DNA of 46,492 nt from an uncultured Paracoccaceae bacterium (GTDB lineage Bacteria > Pseudomonadota > Alphaproteobacteria > Rhodobacterales > Rhodobacteraceae), in contig CALKOT010000009.1 of the NCBI GenBank assembly GCA_938092015.1, forward strand, positions 1-46,492, given 5' to 3'. Each line of letters opens with the position of its first letter. Positions within the stretch are counted from its first letter, which is position 1. Shown piece after piece: positions 1 through 8,743 of this stretch. A model generated the notes under the pieces. The model made no database searches, was not told where the DNA came from, and saw nothing but the letters and a program-made list of their open reading frames with translations. A program made the position numbers and the translations under genes.

Positions 1-253
1 CCATACTCAGGGAAAGGGAGAAAATCAAAAAACTGACAATCCGACAGCGACGCTTGCAACATCAAAAACAAGCAGCATAATCAATCATACAAACGAGCCA
101 GAGCCTCCAATGCTCAAAACGCTCTGATGCCCCACTTTATACGACGATGGACAGCTTGGCCGCCGAGGCTACTCAATGACGGTATCGTCATTAGGTCAAG
201 CTGGCGTGTGACGCTTTTCCGGTTAAGCTGGATTTAGGAATAGGAGCGCTGAG

Positions 254-973
254 ATGAACCTTAAAGACGTAAAAGCCCTTACATTCGATACCGGGGGAAC
301 GATCCTCGACTGGCATAATGGGTTTCGCGACGCCCTTGCCGCCGTCGGGGCGAAGCATGGCGTTCAGAAAAACTGGGCGCATTTGGCGAATGAATTGCGC
401 AAACGGTCCCTCGGTTCGATGCTGAATTTGGGGGAACATGAACCGCCCGCTTACAATTTTGATGGGGCGCACCGGATGAAGCTGGATGATATTCTGGCTG
501 AAGAAGGCCTCGACATGTTCACCGAAGAAGATCGCCATGCGATCGCGTATACGGCTGTTCATGATTTTCAGGCTTGGGAAGATTTCCCTGCTGTCCTTCC
601 CGAACTGCAAAAGCAGCGTATCGTCGTCAGCTTTACGATCCTCAGCTATCGGATCGCGATCGACACGGCGAAACGCAACGGATTTCAGTGGGATGCTGTG
701 CTTAGTTGTGAAGGGTTTGGGTTCTACAAACTACTTCCGCAGGCCTATCTGAAAGCGGCTGAACTTTTACAGCTACAGCCAGAAGAATGCTGCATGGTCG
801 CCTGTCATCCGTTCGATTTGGACGCTGCGAAAAAAGTGGGGTTCAAGACAGCTATGGTGCGCCGCCCGAACGAATGGGGCGGACCAGACGCGCCCAATCA
901 GCCAGACTTTAAGCCTGGAGTGTACGACGTGATGGTCGATACCTTTCCTGAGCTTCTAGCTGCTACATCTTAG
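254..973 (+). CDS. HAD-superfamily hydrolase, haloacid-dehalogenase (type II) like
   Basis: A 239-residue cytosolic protein with the HAD core. Motif I is FDTGGT near residue 10, where the first Asp is the expected nucleophile. The second Asp of phosphatase-type DxD is absent, as in haloacid dehalogenases. A Ser/Thr-rich motif II (SFTILSY) lies near residue 130, a Lys (FYKLLP) near 160, and a late acidic motif (HPFDLDAAKK) near 190. These support hydrolysis of a small 2-haloacid or a phosphate ester; the substrate cannot be told. The ATG follows TAGGAG at suitable spacing. The gene stands alone, with about 250 AT-rich bases upstream holding no gene and a strong terminator downstream. It does not obviously belong to the methylated-amine genes. 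Confidence 0.85.
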   Translation: MNLKDVKALTFDTGGTILDWHNGFRDALAAVGAKHGVQKNWAHLANELRKRSLGSMLNLGEHEPPAYNFDGAHRMKLDDILAEEGLDMFTEEDRHAIAYTAVHDFQAWEDFPAVLPELQKQRIVVSFTILSYRIAIDTAKRNGFQWDAVLSCEGFGFYKLLPQAYLKAAELLQLQPEECCMVACHPFDLDAAKKVGFKTAMVRRPNEWGGPDAPNQPDFKPGVYDVMVDTFPELLAATS

Positions 974-1035
974 AGATCCGATAACTTAGCCGCACCCAAA
1001 TCTACTTCAGCTTGGATTGAAGGTTCAAAACACGA

Positions 1036-1072
1036 TGGCCCGCGCGGATGGCGCGGGCCAATTGTTTTTTTT
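1036..1072 (+). terminator. Rho-independent terminator of the HAD gene
   Basis: A perfect 10-bp GC-rich stem (TGGCCCGCGC, 1036-1045, pairing with 1051-1060) with loop GGATG is followed by ATTG and eight T. It lies about 60 bp after the HAD stop codon and is a textbook intrinsic terminator for rightward transcription. The following MFS gene is convergent. Confidence 0.93.
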
Positions 1073-1116
1073 GGCAAAGACCCACCTTCGACTGGAGCGA
1101 TCGGCGCGAAGCAATC

Positions 1117-2349
1117 TTACGCTGATCGCTTTCCTTTGATCGCCAGCCAGATCAGCGCGCCGAGTGCGAGCGCAAGAAACGGCGCCTCGGCGTAGTTCAC
1201 CGCTTGCCAGCCAGAGACGACATCAGAAAACCCATTCAACAGCGCACCTGAACTAAGCGAAGCTATGGTCACCATGCCAAAGACACAGAAATCATTGAAG
1301 CCTTGTATGGTGGAACGCTCTTCCGGCTCGTGTGACGACGTCAGCATTTCGGTCGCGCCGATGAAGCCAAAGTTCCAGCCAAGCCCCAAGAGAACAAGAG
1401 CGACAAAGAAATGATACTCCGTCACGCCTGAGATTGCGACGCCTGCGCAAAGCGCCAGTAGACCAAGGCCGGTGGCGACTATTTTTTCAGCGCCGAAGCG
1501 GGCGATCAAGTTGCCGGTAAAGAAGCTGGGCGCAAACATCGCCAGCACATGCGCCATTACGATATCAGCGGCCAGATCAGGGCTGAAGCCGCAACCAACG
1601 ACGGCAAGCGGCGTCGCAGTCATCACCAGGTTCATGAGTGCATATGATACCATCGCACAGATAATGGCGGTCCGAACCCGCGGAATGGCGAGAATTTCAC
1701 GCAAAGGACGGCCACTACGCTCGCCTTTGACCTTCCGCGCCGGCCTGGGAATACGGATGAGGAGGAGGAGTGGGCAAGCCAAAACGTTCAGTGCGACAAC
1801 TGCCAGATATGCACCTGCAAATGGGATTGGTGCGAGAGATTCCCTGAAGATCTGAACCATTTGTGGCCCGATGACAGCGGCGGCCAAACCACCGGCCATG
1901 ACCAGCGAGATCGCTTTGGGACGAAATGCGGGGGAAGCTGTATCTGCTGCGGCGAACCGGAACTGCCCTTGCGCTGCCATATAAATGCCGGTCAGCGCCG
2001 ACCCAACAAGAAGCAGGCCGAAACTGCCCTGATAGATCGCAAGCGCCGATACACCCGCGCCCACTGCGCCGCCACCGACGCCAAGAAAGAACCCGGCGAT
2101 GCGGCCATGGCGGCCCATAATCGTTGCGATGACTGGCGCAGCGAACATGGAACAGAAAACCGTCGCTGATATCGGCAACGTCGCCAAAGCCTTGTTGTCC
2201 GCCAGCAGCTGCCCAGCAAGACCACCCAGAATGAAATGAACCGGCATCTGCGCGCCAAGAAGGGCGCTGGCCAATGCTAGAATCAACACATTGCGTTTTG
2301 CGTTGCTGTCATCCGCTTGAATCGGGTTTTGTGCTGCCGCGTCGGTCAT
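1117..2349 (-). CDS. MFS transporter (drug/sugar-efflux-like)
   Basis: A 410-residue integral membrane protein with about 12 hydrophobic segments. A short polar N-terminus of about 20 residues is followed by alternating hydrophobic stretches with Gly/Ala-rich helices. A basic cytoplasmic loop (IMGRHGRIAGFF) after the third segment resembles MFS motif A, and a charged central loop separates two six-helix halves. The substrate is not evident. The ATG at 2349 is preferred over a reading frame open to 2424 because GAGGA sits 5 bases before it and the extra residues are not membrane-like. The gene lies downstream of a P450 on the same strand, with a gap of about 230 bases holding a hairpin, so co-expression is possible but not certain. 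Confidence 0.85.
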   Translation of the reverse strand: MTDAAAQNPIQADDSNAKRNVLILALASALLGAQMPVHFILGGLAGQLLADNKALATLPISATVFCSMFAAPVIATIMGRHGRIAGFFLGVGGGAVGAGVSALAIYQGSFGLLLVGSALTGIYMAAQGQFRFAAADTASPAFRPKAISLVMAGGLAAAVIGPQMVQIFRESLAPIPFAGAYLAVVALNVLACPLLLLIRIPRPARKVKGERSGRPLREILAIPRVRTAIICAMVSYALMNLVMTATPLAVVGCGFSPDLAADIVMAHVLAMFAPSFFTGNLIARFGAEKIVATGLGLLALCAGVAISGVTEYHFFVALVLLGLGWNFGFIGATEMLTSSHEPEERSTIQGFNDFCVFGMVTIASLSSGALLNGFSDVVSGWQAVNYAEAPFLALALGALIWLAIKGKRSA

Positions 2350-2528
2350 AGTTCCTCGCATTGCGCGTAGTTTCAGGGGGGCTGAGGCGCAAAATCTGGT
2401 ACTTCCATTTGGCGTCGTCGCCAATGGTGCAATCGTACACGTTACATCGGAGCCTTAAGTCGGTCTTATCGTTTTGTCGACGTCGCGAACCAGCGTGGGG
2501 CTGAAAAAGTTCCCGGCATCTGACATTA

Positions 2529-2562
2529 CCTGACGACCGGGCGCTCCTGACCGGTTGTCAGG
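2529..2562 (-). terminator. Hairpin between P450 and MFS genes, terminator-like without U-tract
   Basis: Arms 2529-2540 (CCTGACGACCGG) and 2551-2562 pair over 12 bp with one G-U wobble and a 10-base loop. It lies just past the P450 stop codon on the minus strand. No run of T follows, so it may be a weak terminator or a 3' mRNA stabiliser. Confidence 0.45.
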
Positions 2563-2577
2563 TGGCGTCTCTCCCTC

Positions 2578-4023
2578 CTAACGCAGGCGCCAAGAGCTTG
2601 CAGTCTGTTCGACTGCATACCCCAAGACGGGCACCGTCGACCCCTCGCGGCGTCCGTCGACCTCTAAGGTGATCGGTTCGACAGTTACTCTGACGCCACC
2701 CCGGGGGCGGAGGGTCAGGTTCATCGCAGGTTCTGGCTCTGGTCCCGCTGGTCGAAACCGGAACCGCGCGAGAAGAGTGGCCAGAATTAGCTTGGCCTCC
2801 ATTTGCGCAAAGCCCATGCCGATACAGATGCGAGGCCCGGCGCCAAAGGGCAAGAACTGATAGCGGTGGCGGGCGCGTTGCGTTTCTGTCGTCATCCGGG
2901 ACGGGTCGAACGCGTCAGGGTTTTCCCAAAGTAGTTGATGACGGTGGAGGGCATAGATCGGCAGCATCAGGATATCGCCGGGAATGATGGGTCGGCCACA
3001 AAGCCTATCGGCCTTCAGGGCGATCCGTGCCAGGAACGCAGCCGGTGGATACAGCCGCAATGCTTCGTCTATCACCTGTCCGGTGAATGCCAGATCGCCA
3101 AGATGCGACGCTTCCGCAGGGCCGTCGCCAAAGGCTGCGCGCGCTTCATCCCGCGCCTTGTCTTGGGCTGATTGGTCTAGTGACAGAAGATGGATGGACC
3201 AGGAAAGAGCCAGCGCCGTCGTCTCGTGCCCCGCCACGATAAAGGCGAGCATGTTGTCGCGCAGTTCATCGGCCGTCATCTGGCGGCCGGTTTCAGGGTC
3301 GGTTGCATCCTTCATTAGGTCCAGAAGGTCTGATCCGATGGGTTTGCCTCGTCGATCGGCGATCACCCGGTCCATCATTGATCGCATATCAGCGACGTGA
3401 CGCCGCTTGAACAGTGTGGCTGGACGCGGGACCCAAGTAGGTACGCCGATGACATCAAGCAGCGAAACCTTGCCGACAGTCTCAATATAGTCGTTCACCG
3501 ACTTGGAAACGGCGTTGCGATCCAGCGTTTCGCGACCAGAAAGGGCCACATCGCAGATCACATCAAAAGTCGCGGCAACCATCTGCTCATACGCTTCCAC
3601 CTGACCGCGTTGTTCCATTTCATCAGCCATTCTGGCGGCTGATCGTTCAGCGGCTTCGGTCATCAAAGGCGCAAGCGCCATCAGATGGCGGTGCTGAAAT
3701 ACAGGGGCTGCCGCACGGCGCTGCCACCGCCAGTAGGCGCCGTCGGCGTTGAAAAGGCTTTCGCCTATTGCCGGCTTTAGCAGGCGTTTGGTGACCGGGC
3801 TTTTGGGATAGTCATCGACCCGATCCTTCAGTACCGCTTCCAGCGCATCTGGCTGAGCGACCATGTGCCAGCGTTTCACCATCACGCCAGATATCATGGG
3901 TTGGCGAAAAATCAGGCCAGGTAGGATTTCGAGAACGTTATGACGAGCCTTCCGAACGGTTTCAGATATCGACAAAGGCTTGGTCGCTACGGGAACTTTC
4001 GCTGGGATGATAAGATCCGACAT
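2578..4023 (-). CDS. Cytochrome P450 monooxygenase (first of two)
   Basis: A 481-residue heme-thiolate monooxygenase. The I-helix oxygen-activation motif AGHETT is near residue 268, the K-helix ExxR (EALRLYPP) near 318, and the heme-ligand loop FGAGPRICIGMG, with the axial Cys, near 400. Length and the PFGAGPRICIG loop are closer to the CYP4/CYP102-like branch than to short class I bacterial P450s. No signal peptide or membrane anchor is visible. No ferredoxin or reductase partner is encoded nearby. The ATG at 4023 is chosen over an upstream TTG at 4032; a weak AAGG precedes it. It lies 33 bases downstream of the DUF2161-type gene on the same strand. The substrate is unknown; N-demethylation is chemically possible but unsupported. 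Confidence 0.9.
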   Translation of the reverse strand: MSDLIIPAKVPVATKPLSISETVRKARHNVLEILPGLIFRQPMISGVMVKRWHMVAQPDALEAVLKDRVDDYPKSPVTKRLLKPAIGESLFNADGAYWRWQRRAAAPVFQHRHLMALAPLMTEAAERSAARMADEMEQRGQVEAYEQMVAATFDVICDVALSGRETLDRNAVSKSVNDYIETVGKVSLLDVIGVPTWVPRPATLFKRRHVADMRSMMDRVIADRRGKPIGSDLLDLMKDATDPETGRQMTADELRDNMLAFIVAGHETTALALSWSIHLLSLDQSAQDKARDEARAAFGDGPAEASHLGDLAFTGQVIDEALRLYPPAAFLARIALKADRLCGRPIIPGDILMLPIYALHRHQLLWENPDAFDPSRMTTETQRARHRYQFLPFGAGPRICIGMGFAQMEAKLILATLLARFRFRPAGPEPEPAMNLTLRPRGGVRVTVEPITLEVDGRREGSTVPVLGYAVEQTASSWRLR

Positions 4024-4056
4024 GCCTTGCAATATAGGGCCGATTGGCCTGCGTGA

Positions 4057-4764
4057 CTACGACTTGGCCGTTTTCAGTGCTGCGACCGTTTCGCCAAACT
4101 CTATTAGCCCCTCTGCGCCTTTCGGGGTCAGGCCATATACGCCCCGTTCAACCCTCTCAAACCAACCGTAGTGATCGGCGCGCATGATCGCTGCGGCCCG
4201 AGACGCGCCCGTTGAGGCGGCGACGACGGCGGCTTTGGTGGGGCCGTCGCGATCAAGGTGCATCGCGCAGCGCAGAGCGTCCTGCCGGTAGGCGGTGATG
4301 CGCTTGACGCCGGTTGTGCCACCCTTGTTAGGGTCGCCAACCCGGCGTTCAAATTCTTTCAGTAACCGCCCAATCCGGCGCTTCTGTTTGCGGGGTTGGT
4401 AATCGCTGGGATCGAGATGCGCCTCAACGCCGTCAGCTTTAACCGCCAGCAGACCAAGGCCAAGACGGCGGCAGAGGCGGATGATGTCTTTGTAGCGAAG
4501 CTTCCATCCCCGGTCGCCTGACACTGGCACCGCCAGATACACATCATCAAACATGCTTTGGCGGGTGACGCCCTGCATTACCAGCGCCAATGAGAATGTC
4601 AGCTTCAGCTCAACAATCACAGGCGCCTCATCACCGCGAATGGCCATCAGATCGCAATCACCGATCTCGGCCTTCACGTCATAGCCCTGCGCCTGAAGAT
4701 AGGCTTTGACTGGCGGGTATAGGTCACTTTCCTTCACCGGCTTGTTGTGCGCGCCCAAGTGCAT
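4057..4764 (-). CDS. DUF2161-type protein, PD-(D/E)XK nuclease-like fold
   Basis: About 235 residues. The N-terminal part has KESDLYPPVKAYL and then a PD-(D/E)XK-like core: GDCDLMAIR followed about 10 residues later by VIVELK, giving the D...ExK pattern of the restriction-endonuclease fold. The C-terminal part carries basic segments (QPRKQKRR) and a helical region ending in a winged-helix-like stretch with YGWFERVERGVYGLTPKG. This matches the DUF2161 family in alphaproteobacteria as I remember it; the cellular role is unknown. Start choice is uncertain. The frame is open to 4920 (TTG start, 287 residues), but family members usually begin near the KESDLYPP segment, so ATG 4764 is given despite no clear ribosome site. 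It lies upstream of the P450 on the same strand. Confidence 0.7.
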   Translation of the reverse strand: MHLGAHNKPVKESDLYPPVKAYLQAQGYDVKAEIGDCDLMAIRGDEAPVIVELKLTFSLALVMQGVTRQSMFDDVYLAVPVSGDRGWKLRYKDIIRLCRRLGLGLLAVKADGVEAHLDPSDYQPRKQKRRIGRLLKEFERRVGDPNKGGTTGVKRITAYRQDALRCAMHLDRDGPTKAAVVAASTGASRAAAIMRADHYGWFERVERGVYGLTPKGAEGLIEFGETVAALKTAKS

Positions 4765-5040
4765 GCGGTCAATCTGAAGAAACGGTTTTGCCAAACCATT
4801 CACATGTGAAAGCTGCGCTAAGCTATTAAAATGTATACGGTCAGAATGGAGCTGCCTTATTGTTTGCACTTTTTGTTCCGGATAAATTGGCGCGATGGCT
4901 TCGTATGACTGTATCGACAATATTTACTTCACAGGCCCAATTGCGCGGGTTTCGGTGTGACTGGCGATACAAACCAATCGACTTCATCGCGCGGGAAGGG
5001 CGTTCCAAATTGCGCATCAAGAGGACCACCTTGGTTGGTG

Positions 5041-6045
5041 CTAACAACGTATCAGCGCCTTACTCGGCGCTGTCCCAGCATGGATCGGAACCGCTGCGAC
5101 GAGGCTGGAACGGTTATCGACCCCTAGTTTACTGTAGATCGCCTGGGTTTGATTTCTGATCGTGGAAGGCGCCACGCTTAGTATCCGCGCTGTTTCCTTG
5201 TGGCTTTTCCCGCTGGCCAGCAATTGGGCCACATGTTGTTCTCGGGCGGTCAGCAGATCAAATTTCTGAAGCGGGCGTAAAGTCAGTTTTTGCAACGCCA
5301 GTCCATCATCGCCATACACGCGCTCACAATACGCAACCAGGCTCCGGTCGATCAGCAAATGCTCACCGGGTTGATCGATATACTCAGCCAACCACCGAGG
5401 CACCTGGTCGCCATCCTGATGTGACCAGATATGCCCAAAACGTTCTTTGAGAGAGCTCAGCCCAAGAATGGCCACGCCCTTTTCGTTGATGAGAATGGTG
5501 CTGGCGTCGGAGTTCAGGCGCGCTTCGTCCTGATTTGCGGCTGTGCGGGCGCTGGCGGCTATGTGGTCGACAGCGCATTGCAGAAACTCACATTCTTCTT
5601 CTGACCAGTTCTGCGAGACCCCGCCGCGATAGGCCGATATCCACAGCGATGCTGACCGCCCTTCACGCAGGTTCATCGCCGTCGCCATACGCTTTAGCCC
5701 GTACGTGTCAGCCAGATGCTGCATGCCGTCTGTGTGAACTTCGCCGCCGCGATCATAGGTCGGGACGCCAACGGGGTCTTTCAGAAACTGAGCGACCAAT
5801 AGATCTTGTGGCGCAATCTCGGTCCATGACTGATAATAATCTACGGGCAGATTGTAGGTTGAGCTGGCGTGAATGACGGGGCCATCCTCGCGGATTTGCG
5901 CCCAGCCATACCAAGCGCTATCAAAGCCGAGGATGTTGGAAAGTTCGCGCGTGGACCAGCCCAGAATATCCGCCGCATCGCGATTGCGCGCATTGTCGTT
6001 CAGATCCTGAACGAAGTCAGAAAACAGTTTCAGACGATCTTTCAT
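5041..6045 (-). CDS. LuxR-family transcriptional regulator, probable DMFase-operon regulator
   Basis: A 334-residue protein with a C-terminal LuxR/FixJ-type helix-turn-helix (residues about 265-320: LTAREQHVAQLLASGKSHKE, then STIRNQTQAIYSKLGV) and an N-terminal sensory region of about 220 residues resembling a GAF-like fold. It lies 28 bases after the DMFase large-subunit stop on the same strand, so it is probably the last gene of that operon. Established knowledge: a LuxR-type protein, DmfR, controls dmfA1A2 in Paracoccus aminophilus, so an analogous role is inferred. The frame is open to 6129, but that start overlaps the upstream gene; ATG 6045 is chosen, although neither start has a good ribosome site. 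The sensed ligand is unknown. Confidence 0.82.
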   Translation of the reverse strand: MKDRLKLFSDFVQDLNDNARNRDAADILGWSTRELSNILGFDSAWYGWAQIREDGPVIHASSTYNLPVDYYQSWTEIAPQDLLVAQFLKDPVGVPTYDRGGEVHTDGMQHLADTYGLKRMATAMNLREGRSASLWISAYRGGVSQNWSEEECEFLQCAVDHIAASARTAANQDEARLNSDASTILINEKGVAILGLSSLKERFGHIWSHQDGDQVPRWLAEYIDQPGEHLLIDRSLVAYCERVYGDDGLALQKLTLRPLQKFDLLTAREQHVAQLLASGKSHKETARILSVAPSTIRNQTQAIYSKLGVDNRSSLVAAVPIHAGTAPSKALIRC

Positions 6046-6073
6046 GGGCGTGCCCGGGCTTGATATTCGGCGC

Positions 6074-8374
6074 CTATCTCCAGTGTTTCTCTGCGCCAGT
6101 ATAGCTGGCTCCGGGCAGTGGGCCATCATTCGTGAAGGCTTTCAAGACATTTCGCATAACTGTCCCGACGTTATTCTCACCGCCTTTGCAGGGTAAAGCC
6201 TGGCTCCACCCGATCGATCCAGCAGCGAAAACTGCGCCGCTTTCGGTGGTCGTGAAGTAGATCATATCCCCGCGCACCTGCGGATCCTGACTGCCGCCGC
6301 GGCCGGGGAACGCGTAAGTGACCTCTTCTGAAACAAGTGGGTAATTGTCGGTGTGATCGATAGAGGACGCCAGCAACATCGTGTGCGGCGGCGTGCCTAG
6401 CGCAAGATCATAACGGTCCAGTTCAACCCCCGCCGCGCCGCCAAGGGCAAGACCAAAGTCGCCGATCAGTTCCTCGTCACCAATGCCGTCGAAGATCCAC
6501 GCGACACGTTTGTGGAAACTGTCTGGCATCCGCTCAAACGGTTCCGCCCGGTCCATGCCTTCGGTGGTAAAGCCGAGGCCCACCAGTTTCTGCGGTGCGC
6601 GGCCCCGGTTTCGCCAAAGGCCGGACCGTTCACCAGTTGTGGCGAGATAGCCTTCGCCGGGTTCAGCCTGCCAGGCGCGAGATCCGGAATCTAGCTTGCG
6701 TACTTCGACACAGGCCGGGTCGTCAGGGCAGGCGGCTGTAACCCAATAGTATCCGTTGCCGCCCAGATACATCACACGTCCGCCGCCTTGCAGGTATTGC
6801 TCTGTCGCGTCGAGCATGCCCTCGGAATAGTATTCCGGATGGGTGACGTTGATGACGGTTTTGTAGGGTGCCAGGGCCGCTAGCCCTTCACGATCAAGAT
6901 CGTGGTCAGTGATCAGGTCGTAGTCGTATCCTGCATGCTCCAACCACCAGAGAAGCGAAAGGTCGGCGGGCAAAGCCCAGGGAAAATTCATGCCCGCCAT
7001 GCGGTATCCGGGCCGAATGTTGATGATCGGGCGTTTCCATGAAGAATAGCAAACGCCTGCGCCGTCTGAGTGATGGTCGTAGGTCGAAAGCCCAAATTCC
7101 TGCAGTTTGTTGTACTCCAGATCATCACCAGAAATGACAGGCGTGTGAGCGACGATAGCTTGGGCAATTTGGGCGTCGAAGCTGAGATGTTCGTTGGCGT
7201 AGGCGAGGTAGGTGAAGGTCGACATCTGCACTGCGATTTTGGCGCGGGGCGCATCGGGTCGGATGATGACCGGGATGCGGTCAACGGTGTCGCCAGCTGA
7301 GACTTTCAGGGCGTAAACGCCAGATCTGAAATCCTTAGGCGGCGTCCAGGTGACAGTAGGTGACCAGCCGCAATCGGTTAGGGCGTCGTCGTGATAGGCG
7401 ATGCCGCCGTACTGCGAAGGGTTCAGACGGAAACTGTCGTCCCGGCCTGTCCAGTTCCAGCCGGTCATCGCCCGAACGGGCCGGTTGACCCCTTCGGCAT
7501 GCAGTGCGTTTGGCCCGGTGTCCTGAATGATCGGGCCAACGCCGCGATCGGTATACCCCGCCGTAGTGTCCCAATAGGCGAGCGGCTCAGCAGGCGCATC
7601 GCCCTTTGCAATCGCGCCCATCTCATCCGCTGTCAGTGCGCGGGCGACGATGCCAGATCGGTCGATCTTGCCGTTGAACAGCATCGACGCAAAGCGTCCA
7701 CGTTCAGGGTTTTCCTCATGCGATGCGGCGATCAGAAAGGGCGCGTCGGCGGTGGCAGGCGTACAGCGCAACTTCTGAACGGTGTGAGAGTTGTGATCAT
7801 ATGGCGTCACAGGCCCAATGTGGGAATTCCACGAGTTCTGAACGTCAATCTGACGAAGCCGCGCTTCGCCTGTAGCCGGGTCAAAACTGGCGGCGACCAG
7901 CACCCAGACTTTTGGCACAAGCGGCGCATCTGCGGTAATCTGATCGACTGCAACGCCATCGCCCACCCAGAATTCCAGTTTGCCTTCCGGGTTTATTCCC
8001 AGCGCATAACCCTTAGAACCGCTTACCGACCAGCGTCCCATGATTGTCTGACGCGACCCAACCGGTAGTGATGGCCAGATGAATGCGTGGATGGTGAACG
8101 CGCCATCTGGCGCCAGTTTTGCGCCCGGGTCAGTCACGCGCGCGAATGAGCCGTTTTGCGTGTATTGGCGCTTTGCAGGTAAAGCGGGGGGAATGTCGGT
8201 TTCAATAACTTCTTCGATGAACCCGGGACCTTCCGGGTTGAAATCGCCGTGGACCAACCTCACCAGTTCAGCCTTCACTTCGGATGCGCCCTCGGCGGAA
8301 ACCATGAAGTCGATAGGTTCACCTGCCCGCGCGGACAGGGGATCTGAATAGCCAAACAGGCGAATGTCAGTCAC
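6074..8374 (-). CDS. dmfA2: N,N-dimethylformamidase large (beta) subunit homologue
   Basis: 766 residues, close to the ~762 of Paracoccus DmfA2. DMFase hydrolyses N,N-dimethylformamide to dimethylamine and formate using a mononuclear iron. Residues 1-300 include a lectin/LamG-like beta-sandwich (INPEGKLEFWVGDG). Residues from about 375 on hold the catalytic domain: FTYLAYANE (Tyr389, Tyr392), a Tyr at 432, and THPEYYSEGM with His512 and Glu514. These sit 7-8 positions before the Tyr/His/Glu iron-site residues I recall for DmfA2. No signal peptide is seen, so it is cytosolic. It starts 3 bases after the small-subunit-like segment stops, the classic dmfA1-dmfA2 order. The natural substrate may be another small N-substituted amide. 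Confidence 0.85.
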   Translation of the reverse strand: MTDIRLFGYSDPLSARAGEPIDFMVSAEGASEVKAELVRLVHGDFNPEGPGFIEEVIETDIPPALPAKRQYTQNGSFARVTDPGAKLAPDGAFTIHAFIWPSLPVGSRQTIMGRWSVSGSKGYALGINPEGKLEFWVGDGVAVDQITADAPLVPKVWVLVAASFDPATGEARLRQIDVQNSWNSHIGPVTPYDHNSHTVQKLRCTPATADAPFLIAASHEENPERGRFASMLFNGKIDRSGIVARALTADEMGAIAKGDAPAEPLAYWDTTAGYTDRGVGPIIQDTGPNALHAEGVNRPVRAMTGWNWTGRDDSFRLNPSQYGGIAYHDDALTDCGWSPTVTWTPPKDFRSGVYALKVSAGDTVDRIPVIIRPDAPRAKIAVQMSTFTYLAYANEHLSFDAQIAQAIVAHTPVISGDDLEYNKLQEFGLSTYDHHSDGAGVCYSSWKRPIINIRPGYRMAGMNFPWALPADLSLLWWLEHAGYDYDLITDHDLDREGLAALAPYKTVINVTHPEYYSEGMLDATEQYLQGGGRVMYLGGNGYYWVTAACPDDPACVEVRKLDSGSRAWQAEPGEGYLATTGERSGLWRNRGRAPQKLVGLGFTTEGMDRAEPFERMPDSFHKRVAWIFDGIGDEELIGDFGLALGGAAGVELDRYDLALGTPPHTMLLASSIDHTDNYPLVSEEVTYAFPGRGGSQDPQVRGDMIYFTTTESGAVFAAGSIGWSQALPCKGGENNVGTVMRNVLKAFTNDGPLPGASYTGAEKHWR

Positions 8375-8377
8375 GGG

Positions 8378-8743
8378 TCAGCTCTCCAAAAGGTCGTTTA
8401 CGCGCAAAAGGAAGACGGCGTGATACGCCTCCTTTATGTCGCTGTATTCGCGGTCATCCACGACGCGGGGCGGCATCCCGCGCGCGCCTGAGACGGCCAT
8501 GATGCGAAACTTTTCTTCTGCGGGCTTCATCCGATGGATGACGTATTTGTCCGCCATTTCACCGCGCCGAAAAAAGTTCAGCACACGGGCAAGCGCATCT
8601 GAATGATGGCCCAGTGGATCGCGCTGGTGTTCGGCGATCAGTTCAGGCGTGATCATGTCTTTCAGCTTGTCGCGCAGCCGCTTGTTGAAACGGCGATAGT
8701 AAAGTTCCTGCTTGTCGTGAACTTCGGTCGCTTCTTCGGGCAT
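8378..8743 (-). CDS. dmfA1: Possible separately translated DMFase small (alpha) subunit, internal start
   Basis: This is the C-terminal 121 codons of the longer permease frame, listed separately because ATG 8743 has one of the best ribosome-binding sites in the operon (GGGAGG, about 7-8 bases upstream). DMFase is built of small and large subunits, and the small-subunit gene normally sits immediately before the large one, as here (3-base gap). The segment has no hydrophobic stretch, unlike the preceding permease. Whether the cell makes the fusion, the free subunit, or both cannot be decided from sequence. The small-subunit assignment rests on position, size and remembered resemblance of the C-terminal half. 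Confidence 0.55.
   Translation of the reverse strand: MPEEATEVHDKQELYYRRFNKRLRDKLKDMITPELIAEHQRDPLGHHSDALARVLNFFRRGEMADKYVIHRMKPAEEKFRIMAVSGARGMPPRVVDDREYSDIKEAYHAVFLLRVNDLLES

Noticed and set aside
1-253. Left edge, possible end of an upstream gene or small RNA
   Set aside because: AT-rich, no open frame of note, no terminator-like hairpin; treated as intergenic.
4765-4920. N-terminal 52-codon extension of the DUF2161-type gene (TTG start)
   Set aside because: The family normally begins close to the KESDLYPP segment; kept as an alternative because the chosen ATG lacks a clear ribosome site.
4860-5159. 99-codon plus-strand frame in the gap between the LuxR and DUF2161-type genes
   Set aside because: Runs into the antisense of the LuxR C-terminus, has no ribosome site and no recognisable family.
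7391-8068. 225-codon plus-strand frame opposite the DMFase large subunit
   Set aside because: Shadow of the DMFase gene; no domain seen.
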